Source: Lacibacter sediminis (GTDB taxonomy: Bacteria > Bacteroidota > Bacteroidia > Chitinophagales > Chitinophagaceae). Taken from it: 64,000 bases of DNA. Positions 43,397 to 52,784 of this stretch are shown piece after piece; position 1 is the first letter of the stretch, and the number at the start of each line of letters is the position of its first letter. The notes beneath the pieces are model-generated. The model was given only the letters and a program-made list of their open reading frames with translations, had not been told where the DNA came from and made no database searches. The position numbers were made by a program, and so were the translations under genes. The stretch spans positions 930,001-994,000 of the forward strand of contig NZ_CP060007.1 of assembly GCF_014168535.1 (NCBI RefSeq), in the 5' to 3' direction.

Positions 43397-44629
43397 ATGG
43401 CAGCGAAAATTAAAGTAACCAACCCGGTTGTTGAACTGGATGGCGATGAGATGACAAGGATCATCTGGAAATTCATTAAAGAGAAATTGATTCTTCCTTA
43501 TCTCGAACTGGATATTAAATACTATGATCTTGGTGTTGAATACAGAGATGAGACAAACGACCAGGTAACAATTGATGCAGCCAATGCAATTAAACAATAT
43601 GGTGTAGGTATTAAGTGTGCAACCATTACTCCCGATGAGCAACGTGTTGAAGAGTTCAAACTCAAACAAATGTGGAAGAGTCCGAACGGAACCATCCGCA
43701 ACATTTTGGATGGTACTGTTTTTCGTGAGCCGATCGTGATCAATAACATTCCACGTTTGGTTACAAACTGGACTGCACCAATCATTGTTGGCCGTCATGC
43801 ATTTGGCGATCAATACCGTGCAACTGATACTGTGATCAAAGGCAAAGGAAAGTTAACCATGACCTTTACTCCTGAAGGTGGTGGCGAACCACAAACTTTT
43901 GAAGTGTATAATTTCAAAGGCGATGGTGTTGCAATGAGTATGTACAATACTGATGAAAGTATCATGGGTTTTGCACGCAGCTGTTTCAATATGGCATTGA
44001 GCAAAAAATGGCCGTTATATCTTTCTACAAAAAATACGATCCTCAAAAAATATGATGGACGTTTCAAAGATATTTTTGAAGAGATCTACCAGAATGAATT
44101 CAAAGCACAGTTTGTTGAAGCAGGTATCGTGTACGAACATCGTTTGATCGATGATATGGTGGCGAGTGCATTAAAATGGAACGGCAATTTTGTTTGGGCT
44201 TGTAAGAACTATGATGGTGATGTGCAAAGCGATACTGTTGCACAAGGTTTCGGTTCACTTGGTTTAATGACTTCCGTATTGGTTACACCTGATGGTAAAA
44301 CAATGGAAGCAGAAGCTGCGCATGGTACTGTAACACGTCACTACCGTGAGCATCAGAAAGGTCGTCCAACATCAACAAATCCAATTGCATCAATCTTTGC
44401 ATGGACACGTGGTTTGGCTTTTCGTGGTAAGCTAGATGGTAATCAACCACTGATCGATTTCGCTAATGCACTCGAAGCTGTTTGTATTGAAACAGTAGAA
44501 AGCGGTAAGATGACAAAAGATCTTGCTGTATGTGTGCATGGCAATAAAGTAAATCATGGCGAGCATTATTTGTACACAGAAGAATTCCTGGATGCAATTG
44601 ATGCAAACCTGAAAGCAAAGCTTGGATAA
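43397..44629 (+). CDS. icd: Isocitrate dehydrogenase, NADP-dependent, eukaryotic-type
   Basis: Oxidative decarboxylation of isocitrate to 2-oxoglutarate in the TCA cycle. The 410 residues match the homodimeric IDH1-like subfamily. Substrate-binding '[18 protein letters not shown]' (Ser95, Asn97, Arg101, Arg110) is intact, as are '[29 protein letters not shown]' and the coenzyme block '[16 protein letters not shown]'. The DNA just upstream contains a stable leader hairpin. The gene ends in a strong terminator. Confidence 0.97.
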   Translation: MAAKIKVTNPVVELDGDEMTRIIWKFIKEKLILPYLELDIKYYDLGVEYRDETNDQVTIDAANAIKQYGVGIKCATITPDEQRVEEFKLKQMWKSPNGTIRNILDGTVFREPIVINNIPRLVTNWTAPIIVGRHAFGDQYRATDTVIKGKGKLTMTFTPEGGGEPQTFEVYNFKGDGVAMSMYNTDESIMGFARSCFNMALSKKWPLYLSTKNTILKKYDGRFKDIFEEIYQNEFKAQFVEAGIVYEHRLIDDMVASALKWNGNFVWACKNYDGDVQSDTVAQGFGSLGLMTSVLVTPDGKTMEAEAAHGTVTRHYREHQKGRPTSTNPIASIFAWTRGLAFRGKLDGNQPLIDFANALEAVCIETVESGKMTKDLAVCVHGNKVNHGEHYLYTEEFLDAIDANLKAKLG

Positions 44630-44652
44630 TTAACGAAGCAAGTTTGAAATAG

Positions 44653-44680
44653 AAATCCCTCAGCATTTGCTGAGGGATTT
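44653..44680 (+). terminator. Strong rho-independent terminator after icd
   Basis: A 13-bp stem AAATCCCTCAGCA/TGCTGAGGGATTT with a 2-nt gap between the arms (4-nt loop in practice), followed by TTTT. It lies 23 bp after the icd stop. Confidence 0.9.
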
Positions 44681-44697
44681 TTTTAGATTTATTCCTG

Positions 44698-45348
44698 TTA
44701 CCCCCATATAGCTGTCCAAATCAGTTCAATGATTTTTGGATTAATAAGCGAGACGTATACCACTATCAGCAACAGCCCGATAAAACTTCCCAGTGCTACC
44801 AAATATGGTCGGAAAGTTTTCTTTTTGAAATAGGCAGTAAGAAGAAGCGTTAAGATCAGCAAAAATTCAATGGGCAAACTCACTTCAGGTGAAATAAACC
44901 GGCCAAGCCCGGGATTAATAAACGGAACCGCAGACAGCATCATGTATGGTGCATGATAATTTACATTTTTTCGATTCAGGATTGCAAGCAGATAAAACAG
45001 TACAAATAATGATCCATCAAAAAAAGTAGCAGCAACAAGCCCTGGCTCTTTATGTTTGAGCTGGCCATGATTTGTTACAAGAATAAAACCTGTTAAAATA
45101 ACTGGAACAAGAATATAAGACAGCTTGCCAATTTTTTGATGCAATTCAAGCCGGCCACTTTTTGCAAGAAATGCCTGTGTAAACAATAATGCCAACCATG
45201 ACAAGATCGATGCAACATGAAAATGGATGACCCATGATGTTCCTGTAAATGCAGGAAACAGGTTGAAATATGTTTTTCTGAATCCCAAGAAGCTGATGAA
45301 CAAAAGTGCAATCACCAGCCAGCAGATAGCTACGAAATACTTGCGCAT
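44698..45348 (-). CDS. Conserved membrane protein with six helices and conserved histidines
   Basis: A 216-residue integral membrane protein with about six transmembrane helices. Histidines fall at helix ends in 'WVIHFHVASILSW', 'LELHQKIGKLSYI', 'TNHGQLKH' and 'NYHAPYMMLSAVPF', a pattern seen in membrane haem or quinone proteins. No family is recognised with certainty. It lies 22 bp downstream of an AraC regulator on the same strand and is probably co-transcribed. Confidence 0.7.
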   Translation of the reverse strand: MRKYFVAICWLVIALLFISFLGFRKTYFNLFPAFTGTSWVIHFHVASILSWLALLFTQAFLAKSGRLELHQKIGKLSYILVPVILTGFILVTNHGQLKHKEPGLVAATFFDGSLFVLFYLLAILNRKNVNYHAPYMMLSAVPFINPGLGRFISPEVSLPIEFLLILTLLLTAYFKKKTFRPYLVALGSFIGLLLIVVYVSLINPKIIELIWTAIWG

Positions 45349-45370
45349 AACGAATTACTTTAGCGCCAAT

Positions 45371-46144
45371 TTACTGTAAGTTGCCAGTGCTGTTTTTGGA
45401 TAAATCCGACAAAATAAAATCACTTGGGGGTTTGCCTGTATAACGCTTGAAATCGTTTGTAAGATGAGCGTGATCGTAGTAGCCACATTCCCATACAATA
45501 TCAAGAAGGCTGCTTCCGGTTCGGCGTTGAAATGTTGCGAATGCAAAATTGAACCGTTCAATATCAATAAATTCTTTCGGTGTTATGCCGATATGTTGTT
45601 TAAACTGCCTTTCTAAACTGCGCTCAGTAATAAAATGTTTTTTTGTGATCTCTTCAATTTTCAACCTTCCGTGGCTTTGAATAATATCTGATACAATTGG
45701 TAAAAGTGGGTTTTTGGATGCTGAAAATCTGTCAAGGTAAAACTGGTCAAGATATGTAACTGGGGGCGTCTTCTTTCTCTTAATATCAGGAAATTTTTTC
45801 CGTGTAAATTCATGGAATTGGTTGCTAACCTCGTTTAATGAATCATATGTATGGAAGTATGTAAATGCACCCGGCCTGAATTTTATTCCGAATAATAAAA
45901 TTTTCCCTGTTAGTAATTGTACATCTGTTTGCAGCATAGGGCCTACCATGTAAATCGTGTCATGGTCAATTGTTTTGTTAAATTGAGTGGATGTAATTTC
46001 TTCACCAATATTGATTAACAGGTTAATACCGCCATCAGGCATTAATGTAACAGATTCTTTTTGTTGTATAAAGCCCGACAGCTGCCAGTACATTTCAATG
46101 TATGGTTGTAACGAAGGGGCAGGAGTGTAAGAATTGAAGATCAT
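45371..46144 (-). CDS. AraC-family transcriptional regulator
   Basis: A 257-residue regulator. The N-terminal half is a cupin-like sensor ('MYWQLSGFIQQKESVTLMPDGGINLLINIG', DUF6597-like), and the C-terminal AraC domain (about 155-250) has 'IEEITKKHFITERSLERQFKQHIGITPKEF' and 'LDIVWECGYYDHAHLTNDFKRYTG'. It is the first gene of a two-gene unit with the membrane protein at 44.7 kb, which it may regulate. Confidence 0.92.
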   Translation of the reverse strand: MIFNSYTPAPSLQPYIEMYWQLSGFIQQKESVTLMPDGGINLLINIGEEITSTQFNKTIDHDTIYMVGPMLQTDVQLLTGKILLFGIKFRPGAFTYFHTYDSLNEVSNQFHEFTRKKFPDIKRKKTPPVTYLDQFYLDRFSASKNPLLPIVSDIIQSHGRLKIEEITKKHFITERSLERQFKQHIGITPKEFIDIERFNFAFATFQRRTGSSLLDIVWECGYYDHAHLTNDFKRYTGKPPSDFILSDLSKNSTGNLQ

Positions 46145-46323
46145 TCTAAATACTGAGGTTCCTGTTTTAGCTGAGCTCTTGTGAAATTTATATTAATATA
46201 CTGCTTTTCCTGAAGTGATGCAAGCGAAGTGGATGATAACAACGCCTTGATGTTTACCTGACCGCTGAGTTTTTTATTTGTCTCCGGGATGCCCATCGTC
46301 AACCGGTTCACCAACCGCAATCA

Positions 46324-46354
46324 TTGATGCAGGTAATCATTGGTTTTATTTTGG
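46324..46354 (+). promoter_or_regulatory. Putative promoter of the TMEM175-like gene
   Basis: TTG (46324-46326), a 20-bp spacer and TATTTTGG (46347-46354) fit the Bacteroidota pattern with one mismatch in the -7 element. The predicted leader before the ATG at 46371 is about 10 nt. Confidence 0.4.
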
Positions 46355-46370
46355 CTCCCAAAATCGAACG

Positions 46371-47093
46371 ATGCTGCGCAAAAAGATCTTTCAACAGCAT
46401 GAAAGTAAAACAAGCCGTGGTACAGAACTTTACCGCATTGAAGCATTGAGTGATGCGGTGTTTGCATTTTCTGTTTCCCTGCTTATTATGTCACTTGAAG
46501 TGCCGAAAACATTTGAAGAGCTTCAGACTTCTGTTCATCATTTTCTCCCTTTTGCAGCAACGGTAAGTCTTGTTTTCTTTTTCTGGTATTTGCAAAATGA
46601 ATATTTCCGCAATTATGGTTTGAATGACGGGAAAGTCATCTTCTTAAATCTTTTTTTACTGGTGCTCGTTCTGTTTTATGCGTTTCCACTTAAATTTTTG
46701 TTTTCAATATTATTATCGTGGTTAACAGGCTTTGATTATTTCCATGAAGTGACAGTCCTGGGCAAAACAGTGTTAACAGAAGAAGAGTTTCCGCAGCTGA
46801 TCCTGTTCTTCAGCATTGGTTATGCAGTCATCTGGTTTATTTTTTATTTATTGTACAGGCATGCATACCTTAACAGAAGTAAACTAAAATTGAGTATCTA
46901 TGAAACAAAATATGTGCAATCGCAAAAGCAGGATGCAATGGTACAGATGGGAATTGGATTGTTAAGCATCTTGTTTGCATGGATGGATCTTCCTGTGTGG
47001 AGCGGTTTCTGTTTCCTGTTAATTCCGCTGTGGTTGTTATTGCATCATTATCTATTCAAACGTACTGTGAAGAGAATAGCTCAATTAAAATAA
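46371..47093 (+). CDS. TMEM175/DUF1211-family potassium channel-like protein
   Basis: A 240-residue membrane protein whose first helix carries the TMEM175 signature R-x3-F/L-S-D: 'RIEALSDAVFAFS' (22-34), followed by more transmembrane helices. Bacterial members are K+-selective leak channels. The ATG at 46371 is preferred to a TTG at 46278 because the extra 31 residues are not family-like. It is divergent from the AraC regulator and convergent with the hydrolase. Confidence 0.86.
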   Translation: MLRKKIFQQHESKTSRGTELYRIEALSDAVFAFSVSLLIMSLEVPKTFEELQTSVHHFLPFAATVSLVFFFWYLQNEYFRNYGLNDGKVIFLNLFLLVLVLFYAFPLKFLFSILLSWLTGFDYFHEVTVLGKTVLTEEEFPQLILFFSIGYAVIWFIFYLLYRHAYLNRSKLKLSIYETKYVQSQKQDAMVQMGIGLLSILFAWMDLPVWSGFCFLLIPLWLLLHHYLFKRTVKRIAQLK

Positions 47094-47133
47094 CTGTAAA
47101 CGAACAACACTCAGACGGGTGGCAGTTGAAATC

Positions 47134-48513
47134 TCAATTTTGAACAGAGGCTATGATTTCCTTCAAAAATTTATTTTCATCGATCACACGTAAGCCCAAC
47201 CTTACTACAACCAGTTTCTTTGACGGAATGATGTAGATATCCTGTCCGCCATAACCATCTGCAAAAAACATATCAGCAGGAACATCGGGATACCAACGCT
47301 TACCTGTATCTTCTTTACTAAAACCATTTAACCAAAACTGATAACCATAATGTTTTTGTTTATCAGCCGCTGATGGTTGTATTGATTGCTGTACCCAATC
47401 AGCAGGTAATAATTGTTCTCCGTTCCACATGCCGTTGTTGTAATACAATAAACCGAACCTTGCAAAGTCACGTGCCGTTGCATAGCTGTAAGAAGAACCA
47501 ACATAAGTGCCCGAGGCATCAGGCTCCAGCAGCATTGAATACATATTCAGTTGATGAAAGAGTGAACGGTACGGAAAATCAGCATATGCTTCTTCGCCAA
47601 CAGTGTGGCGTATGATGCGACTGAGAATATTTGTATTGCCACTTGAATAATTAAATGCAGTACCTGGTTCATGTTTCAACGGAAGCTTGGCAGTAAAAGC
47701 AGCCATATCGCCATTCCTGAACAGCATGTTGGTTACTTCACTCGGTCTTGTATAATCTTCTTCAAATGACACACCTGTTGTTTGCTGTAACAACATGTGC
47801 AACGTAATTTTTTCTTTTGCAGTATTCTTCCATTCGGGAACAGGAGCAGGTGCATCAATCGCCAGCTTTCCTTCTTTTACTAAAATGCCGATCATAGCAG
47901 AGGTTAAACTTTTTGCAACCGACCAACCCGTCATCACGGTGTTTTTATCAAAGCCAGTGGCATACTGTTCTGCAACAAGTTGACCATTGTATAAAACAAC
48001 AACAGCTCTCGTTTGCGATGGCTTTCCTTTGAAGTTTGATTGCATCACATTCGTAACAGCCTGCTTTAACAACTGCTGATTTAATTCAGCCGGTATTGTA
48101 TCTGTAAGTTTATCACCATTGGGCCAGGCAATGCTGTCAGGGTTCATTCGTTTGATCATTGCTCTGTTAAACACTTGTTTTCTGATTTCTTCTTCGCTCA
48201 GATCATTGATAAGTGTGCAGCCGATACCATCCCTATAGATGGCTTTCTTTTTTGCAAAGCCCCAAACAGAAACAGATACTGATCGATCGCTGTCGTTAAC
48301 TGAATAATTGCATAATGAAAACGGGAACTCTGCCAGGTCTTCTTTTACAACATCATCAGCAGTGCGGTTTTGTAAATAAATGCCCGATGCTAGATTCTTT
48401 GCAAAGTAACCGCTGATGATGGGGAATGCTTTCGTTGCATACCAAACAGCTGCAGCAATAACCAACAGTAACAAAATAGAAAACGATCTTATGATGATCT
48501 TGCGTGTTCGCAT
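47134..48513 (-). CDS. Serine hydrolase, class C beta-lactamase/penicillin-binding fold
   Basis: A 459-residue periplasmic or membrane-anchored hydrolase. One N-terminal transmembrane helix (about 10-28) precedes the beta-lactamase domain. The S-x-x-K motif is Ser198-Val-Ala-Lys201 in 'TGWSVAKSLTSAMIG'. 'FNYSSGNTNILS' corresponds to the Tyr motif and 'DGYGGQDIYIIP' to the third motif. Similar proteins are esterases or D-amino peptidases and not necessarily resistance enzymes. The start at 48513 is preferred to 48543. Confidence 0.88.
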   Translation of the reverse strand: MRTRKIIIRSFSILLLLVIAAAVWYATKAFPIISGYFAKNLASGIYLQNRTADDVVKEDLAEFPFSLCNYSVNDSDRSVSVSVWGFAKKKAIYRDGIGCTLINDLSEEEIRKQVFNRAMIKRMNPDSIAWPNGDKLTDTIPAELNQQLLKQAVTNVMQSNFKGKPSQTRAVVVLYNGQLVAEQYATGFDKNTVMTGWSVAKSLTSAMIGILVKEGKLAIDAPAPVPEWKNTAKEKITLHMLLQQTTGVSFEEDYTRPSEVTNMLFRNGDMAAFTAKLPLKHEPGTAFNYSSGNTNILSRIIRHTVGEEAYADFPYRSLFHQLNMYSMLLEPDASGTYVGSSYSYATARDFARFGLLYYNNGMWNGEQLLPADWVQQSIQPSAADKQKHYGYQFWLNGFSKEDTGKRWYPDVPADMFFADGYGGQDIYIIPSKKLVVVRLGLRVIDENKFLKEIIASVQN

Positions 48514-48584
48514 TGATTTTAGTGTTGTTATTAAAGTTAGCAAAGAATAAATGATTACTGTCTGCGTAACCTGCTTGTTAAACG

Positions 48585-49067
48585 TTAAAGCGATTGCCTG
48601 CCCACAAAACTTCCGGTACCACTCAGGAAGTTGATGGCTTTTGCTATATTCCTTTCTACACTTTCTGCTGTTTTTAAATTAGAGATATAACGGATAATTT
48701 CCTGTTGACGGGAGGCAGGTAATTTTTGGAAATTATCTTTTGCAATTTTGTTCTTTGCCAATGCTTTCTCAAGCTGCGGATGCATTTTCAGTTTTCTGTC
48801 TGCAGGATCAAATGCAATACTGATAGTAACAGCTTCGCCAACCCGCTTAGGCGAATCTTTCAGCATGATCGTATTGATGTATAAACGCCAATGCCCTGCA
48901 TATTTCACCAATGTTTGCCGGTAAGGGGTTTTATTGATCACACCTTTTATTGGTATTGGTCCTTTCGCTTTCCCTGCTTTCTGTAAAACTGCTGCAAGTA
49001 TGTTTTCGGGAACAAATACAAACGGGTTGATGCCGATGATTTCGATGACTGCTTTAAATGTTGGCAT
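48585..49067 (-). CDS. DUF1905/YdeI-family protein
   Basis: A 160-residue protein. The N-terminal DUF1905 beta-barrel ('FKAVIEIIGINPFVFVPENIL', 'PIPIKGVINKTPYRQTLVKYAGHWRLYIN') is followed by a helical YdeI/OmpD-associated segment ('FQKLPASRQQEIIRYISNLKTAESVERNIAKAINFL'). Function is unknown, and YdeI proteins have been linked to peptide resistance in other bacteria. The start at 49067 is one of two close choices. It is 17 bp downstream of the phosphoesterase and shares its strand. Confidence 0.86.
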   Translation of the reverse strand: MPTFKAVIEIIGINPFVFVPENILAAVLQKAGKAKGPIPIKGVINKTPYRQTLVKYAGHWRLYINTIMLKDSPKRVGEAVTISIAFDPADRKLKMHPQLEKALAKNKIAKDNFQKLPASRQQEIIRYISNLKTAESVERNIAKAINFLSGTGSFVGRQSL

Positions 49068-49084
49068 TGGCAGCAAGAATTGAT

Positions 49085-50008
49085 TTAGGAGAGTTTCATC
49101 ATTTTTCTGGTAAAGGTTCCGTCATCATAAAAATCAAATACTGCATAAGCCGGTTCAAATTCCTGGAAGGCACCTTTCCACCAGTTGCCTGATACTGCTC
49201 CGTTGCAAAAATATTTCACAGCAAGATAATCCACTTCATCCTGCAAATGAATGTGACCACTCAGGCAAACTTTAATATTGGGATTACCAAGAAATAATTT
49301 TTTCAATGCAAAAAAATCGGTGTGCATCAGGTTTCGTTGAATCTTCAGATCACCATTGACTTCAGTTTTATTAAAAAACAAACCTGCACAGATCGAGAGA
49401 ATAGGTATGTGCGAAACAATACAAATGAATTTATCTTTTGAATTACTTAACTCCTGTTGCAGCCAATCCAGTTGTTCCGGATCGATGTAGGCGATATAAC
49501 CGCCTGCAGGATTGAGTTGTGTGCTGTCGAGTACAATAAAGTGCCATTTACCTTTTGTAAAACTGTAATAACGTTTCGGTAAAGCCAGTGTTTCCACTGC
49601 CCATTGTTTACCATATAATTTATCTGCTTCGGGCCGGTCGTTTTTAATGAACCAACCCCACACATCGTGGTTGCCGATACAATGATAAACCGGCAGACTG
49701 TTTTCTTTTTTCAGAATGGAATGAAACAGATCCCATTGTGTTTTTGTTTTTTGTTTATCCGCATCCAGAGAATCCATAATGGAATCGCCGCCATTGATAA
49801 TAAAATCAACTTTTGATTTTAATGATTGCACATGCTGAAATGCTTTTGCCATACCGGCTTCGGCAACAGCATCGGGCTTTACATGAATATCGGTGAGATA
49901 AGCAAAACGTATCTTACCTGTTTTCTTGTTTTCTGCTGAGCTGTTGAAAGGCAATAAACTGCTTCCGACAAGTGCGGCTGAAGTCTGTAAGAAATCACTT
50001 CTTTTCAT
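49085..50008 (-). CDS. Calcineurin-like metallophosphoesterase (exported)
   Basis: A 307-residue exported phosphoesterase with all family motifs: 'YLTDIHVKP' (Asp40, His42), 'INGGDSIMD', 'CIGNHDVWG', 'IVSHIP' and 'LSGHIHLQDE'. These bind two metal ions. The N-terminal 'MKRSDFLQTSAALVGSS' resembles a lipoprotein or Tat-like signal. The substrate is unknown, plausibly a phosphomonoester or nucleotide in the periplasm. It probably forms an operon with the following DUF1905 gene. Confidence 0.92.
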   Translation of the reverse strand: MKRSDFLQTSAALVGSSLLPFNSSAENKKTGKIRFAYLTDIHVKPDAVAEAGMAKAFQHVQSLKSKVDFIINGGDSIMDSLDADKQKTKTQWDLFHSILKKENSLPVYHCIGNHDVWGWFIKNDRPEADKLYGKQWAVETLALPKRYYSFTKGKWHFIVLDSTQLNPAGGYIAYIDPEQLDWLQQELSNSKDKFICIVSHIPILSICAGLFFNKTEVNGDLKIQRNLMHTDFFALKKLFLGNPNIKVCLSGHIHLQDEVDYLAVKYFCNGAVSGNWWKGAFQEFEPAYAVFDFYDDGTFTRKMMKLS

Positions 50009-50147
50009 ACTTGATTTTATTCAGCAAAAAGTACAAAAAAGATTTGATGTGCAGCCGCTTTCATTTGCAGAAGAACAACAAGGGCGTAGAGAATAAGTTT
50101 GCTCTTAGGCCTATATGAGTTATTACTGCATCACCAGCGCTCTGTAA

Positions 50148-50921
50148 TTACACAGGGTTTGTGCGACAAAATACAAATATGAATGCTGTGATAATTATGC
50201 GATCCTCCTCACTTAAGTCTCTGCTGATGTAAGCTATATTGTTTCCAATATACCCGTCGATTGCTGCAACAATTGTATCGCCTTTTTTCAATACCCAGCT
50301 GAACATTCCACCAGGTAATGACTTTTTAATTTTCCCCTTACGATTTTTATAAGTGTTAATAGGTTTTATCGTTAAGCTGTCATTGTTCAAAATAAGCCAA
50401 CCTTTATTTTTCAAATCCAACTTGTTTTTATTGATCAAAAGAAATGGCGATGTCTTGCTTCCGTAATTTATTGTGCCCCATGCTTTGTTGAGTTCATTTG
50501 CATAGTAGGGTTCTTCCTGCGGTGAACGTTCCTCTGGCTTTGAGAATAAATTGATTATTCCAAAAAGTAACGACTTTCCGTGTCTTACAACATTCACATC
50601 ATGCTTATAGTTAACAATACAAGAATCAATATCATTGTCAATTTTCAACCTGCTTTCATAGGTGGTTTTCTCCGTACTCTTTGATGGCAGGATGAGTCCC
50701 AATCTGTTGTATTTCTCGGATGTTGTTATGACCGTATCATACAAAACAGTTAGCCGAGTGTCAAATAAAAATGAAACAGCAGAATCCCAAAATCTTAATT
50801 TAATAATATCTGAGCGAAATGAACGCATCATATCTTCTCCCAGAAATATCGTTCTGTCGTATTGAGCTGCTGTTGTAAGTATCAGATGAAGGAAGAATAG
50901 TAAAAAAAGGAAGTGTTTCAT
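50148..50921 (-). CDS. Exported protein of unknown function
   Basis: A 257-residue protein with a clear signal peptide ('MKHFLFLLFFLHLILTTAA'). The rest shows mixed alpha/beta content, no Cys and no motif I recognise. It ends in a hydrophobic stretch ('IIITAFIFVFCRTNPV'). No homology can be claimed. It is monocistronic and separated from its neighbours by 140 and 260 bp. Confidence 0.65.
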   Translation of the reverse strand: MKHFLFLLFFLHLILTTAAQYDRTIFLGEDMMRSFRSDIIKLRFWDSAVSFLFDTRLTVLYDTVITTSEKYNRLGLILPSKSTEKTTYESRLKIDNDIDSCIVNYKHDVNVVRHGKSLLFGIINLFSKPEERSPQEEPYYANELNKAWGTINYGSKTSPFLLINKNKLDLKNKGWLILNNDSLTIKPINTYKNRKGKIKKSLPGGMFSWVLKKGDTIVAAIDGYIGNNIAYISRDLSEEDRIIITAFIFVFCRTNPV

Positions 50922-51066
50922 GTCGATTATTTTCGAATATGAACCTACGCATATTCGGGCAGGAGCGCAATAGCAATAATTACTGATGGCTTGAAATGTT
51001 TTGCAAATAATCCCGAGCTTGAATTTTAAAAACGGACTTTTTTTACCTATCCGGAACTCCGGCTTT

Positions 51067-51074
51067 TATTTTTG
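51067..51074 (+). promoter_or_regulatory. Putative promoter -7 element for the lipocalin-like gene
   Basis: TATTTTTG matches TAnnTTTG. No clear -33 TTTG is found at the right spacing. The leader would be about 100 nt. An 8-bp hairpin, CGAATATG/CATATTCG, lies near 50933-50956, at the 5' end of the divergent gene. Confidence 0.35.
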
Positions 51075-51182
51075 CAAGAATTAATTATCGAATAGAAAAT
51101 GTAGTGAACGAACACCCTCATTTTTATATATTCTCTAACGTATACGGGTACTGTATTTGCGGCTTTTCAGGAAACTATATCT

Positions 51183-51641
51183 ATGCAATCAAAACTTTAC
51201 TCATTTTCTTTTATCGCTCTTCTCTTTCTTACACTCAGCTCCTGTAAAAAATGGTTGCCCGAAAACCGTATTGAAGGTTCGTGGCGTTTAACCGAAGTAG
51301 AAAAGCGACGGGCTTTTGGTAATGAAAACATCAATTCGGGTTACGAATCCGGAGTGTTCCGGTTCAATGAGAACGGCACAGCTTCTTATACCGATGCAAC
51401 CGACACCATGCAAGGCAACTGGCAGATGCGTACACAAAACGGCCCCGGTTATTATGATAGTGATGGCAACTGGCAAACCGATAGCAGACAGGTGCTGATC
51501 ATTAAACTGTACGACTTCAACAGTAACCGTGTGATCGATTGGTATTTCGCTCATTTCGATTTCCGCTCTTCCGGTCGCAGGTTATTTGCCTTTATTGAAA
51601 GCCCGAGTTATAACTACCGTTATTGTTTCAGTAAGCAGTGA
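51183..51641 (+). CDS. Small lipocalin-like lipoprotein
   Basis: A 152-residue lipoprotein with lipobox 'LTLSSC'. The body has eight or so short strands with the pattern 'IEGSWRLTEVEKRR', 'FRFNENGTASYTDATDTMQGNWQM', 'VIDWYFAHFDFRSSGRRLFAFIE', typical of Bacteroidota lipocalin-like proteins (DUF4488-like group). Ligand unknown. It is monocistronic. Confidence 0.78.
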   Translation: MQSKLYSFSFIALLFLTLSSCKKWLPENRIEGSWRLTEVEKRRAFGNENINSGYESGVFRFNENGTASYTDATDTMQGNWQMRTQNGPGYYDSDGNWQTDSRQVLIIKLYDFNSNRVIDWYFAHFDFRSSGRRLFAFIESPSYNYRYCFSKQ

Positions 51642-51728
51642 GGAAGAAAATACTTACGGATTTATTGTTGGGAAGGCGATAAACAAAAGTGAGGAGGAAA
51701 AAGGATATTCTTCCTCTAATGCTTGCAA

Positions 51729-52469
51729 CTAATTATTTTCAAGCTGCTTTATCATGTCTATATTAAAGCTGTATTGTTCTTCAACTGGAATTTGTTTGCG
51801 AGAGTTTTTGTCAATATTTTTTCCTTCTTTGGTCCATAAAAATGGATAAAAATTATAAACTTTATTTCCGTCAAGTGTTGAAACATCTTCCTGCCAATTC
51901 TTCCATCTAAGCCCTTCGTAATATTTATTTAAATCATGATTAAAACAGAAAAGAAGAAATTCGGTATATGTTAGTTCCAATGGTTTCCAGTTTAAATTAT
52001 CTGGCGACAAATAGTAAACCTTCCCCAGATCTTTCCCCAATTCACCACCATTAATTGCAAAAAAACCACCAACAGCATCATCGGCAATTAACAGAAATGA
52101 TGGGGCTTCCCCATATTCATTAAAAGTTTTTCCTTTATTCCAGTCGGGAAGTGTTCGGTCTAACTTGGAATTGCCTGAGCCGAGAATACGTATCCAGCCA
52201 TTATCTATTAATAAGCCGCCAGTAGAATATATGATTGCTCCCATAGGAGAGCGAGTGGTTATTTGCGTCTTGTATAATGCGTCCTTTGCTTTTGCTGAAT
52301 CACAAGTGAGTATTTCAACTTTATTTTTTGCTGAGCTAATCCACTCTGAAACCAAAGTCCAGCCTGGCTCTGTTTTATTGATTAATTCATCAACATTTTT
52401 CATTTTATTTTGACCATTACCAGTTAATATTGAAAGAGACAAAATGAATATTAAAAAGAAGAATCTCAT
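51729..52469 (-). CDS. DUF2625-family protein (exported)
   Basis: A 246-residue protein with a signal peptide (1-18) followed by a DUF2625 domain. Diagnostic text includes 'LINKTEPGWTLVSEWISSAKNKVEIL', 'TTRSPMGAIIYSTGGLLIDNGWIRILGSG' and 'GEAPSFLLIADDAVGGFFAINGGELG'. Most members are cytoplasmic, so a signal peptide on this one is unusual. Function unknown. It is monocistronic, 43 bp after acyP on the same strand. Confidence 0.88.
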   Translation of the reverse strand: MRFFFLIFILSLSILTGNGQNKMKNVDELINKTEPGWTLVSEWISSAKNKVEILTCDSAKAKDALYKTQITTRSPMGAIIYSTGGLLIDNGWIRILGSGNSKLDRTLPDWNKGKTFNEYGEAPSFLLIADDAVGGFFAINGGELGKDLGKVYYLSPDNLNWKPLELTYTEFLLFCFNHDLNKYYEGLRWKNWQEDVSTLDGNKVYNFYPFLWTKEGKNIDKNSRKQIPVEEQYSFNIDMIKQLENN

Positions 52470-52511
52470 GTTTTCTTGGGAATATAATAGTTTAATGAAG
52501 AAAAAAATTTT

Positions 52512-52784
52512 TCACCTCACCACCTCAAATCCCTCAAACTTCTGCAACTCTTTATCTTCAACCGTAACAGAAGTAACCTTACTCTTTGGTGAGCCCATCC
52601 AGCACCATTCAATAAAATCGGCTAACTGATCTTCGGTGCCGGTGGCAACGACTGCCACATCACCATCAGGGGTATTGCGTACAGTGCCGGTAAGTAACAG
52701 TTGTTGTGCTTTCTCAAGTGTGTACCTGCGAAACCAAACGCCCTGCACTTTTCCTCTAACGGTTATGGCGACAGTTTTTTGCAT
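52512..52784 (-). CDS. acyP: Acylphosphatase
   Basis: A 90-residue enzyme that hydrolyses acyl phosphates. Catalytic Arg19 ('VQGVWFRR') and Asn37 ('TVRNTPDG') are both present, and 'FIEWCWMGSPKSKV' matches the family. Its start overlaps the stop of the Rrf2 regulator by one base, so the two are translationally linked. Confidence 0.95.
   Translation of the reverse strand: MQKTVAITVRGKVQGVWFRRYTLEKAQQLLLTGTVRNTPDGDVAVVATGTEDQLADFIEWCWMGSPKSKVTSVTVEDKELQKFEGFEVVR

Noticed and set aside
47134..48513. Antibiotic resistance beta-lactamase
   Set aside because: The S-x-x-K fold is present, but the family is broad (esterases, peptidases) and the other motifs do not fit AmpC closely.
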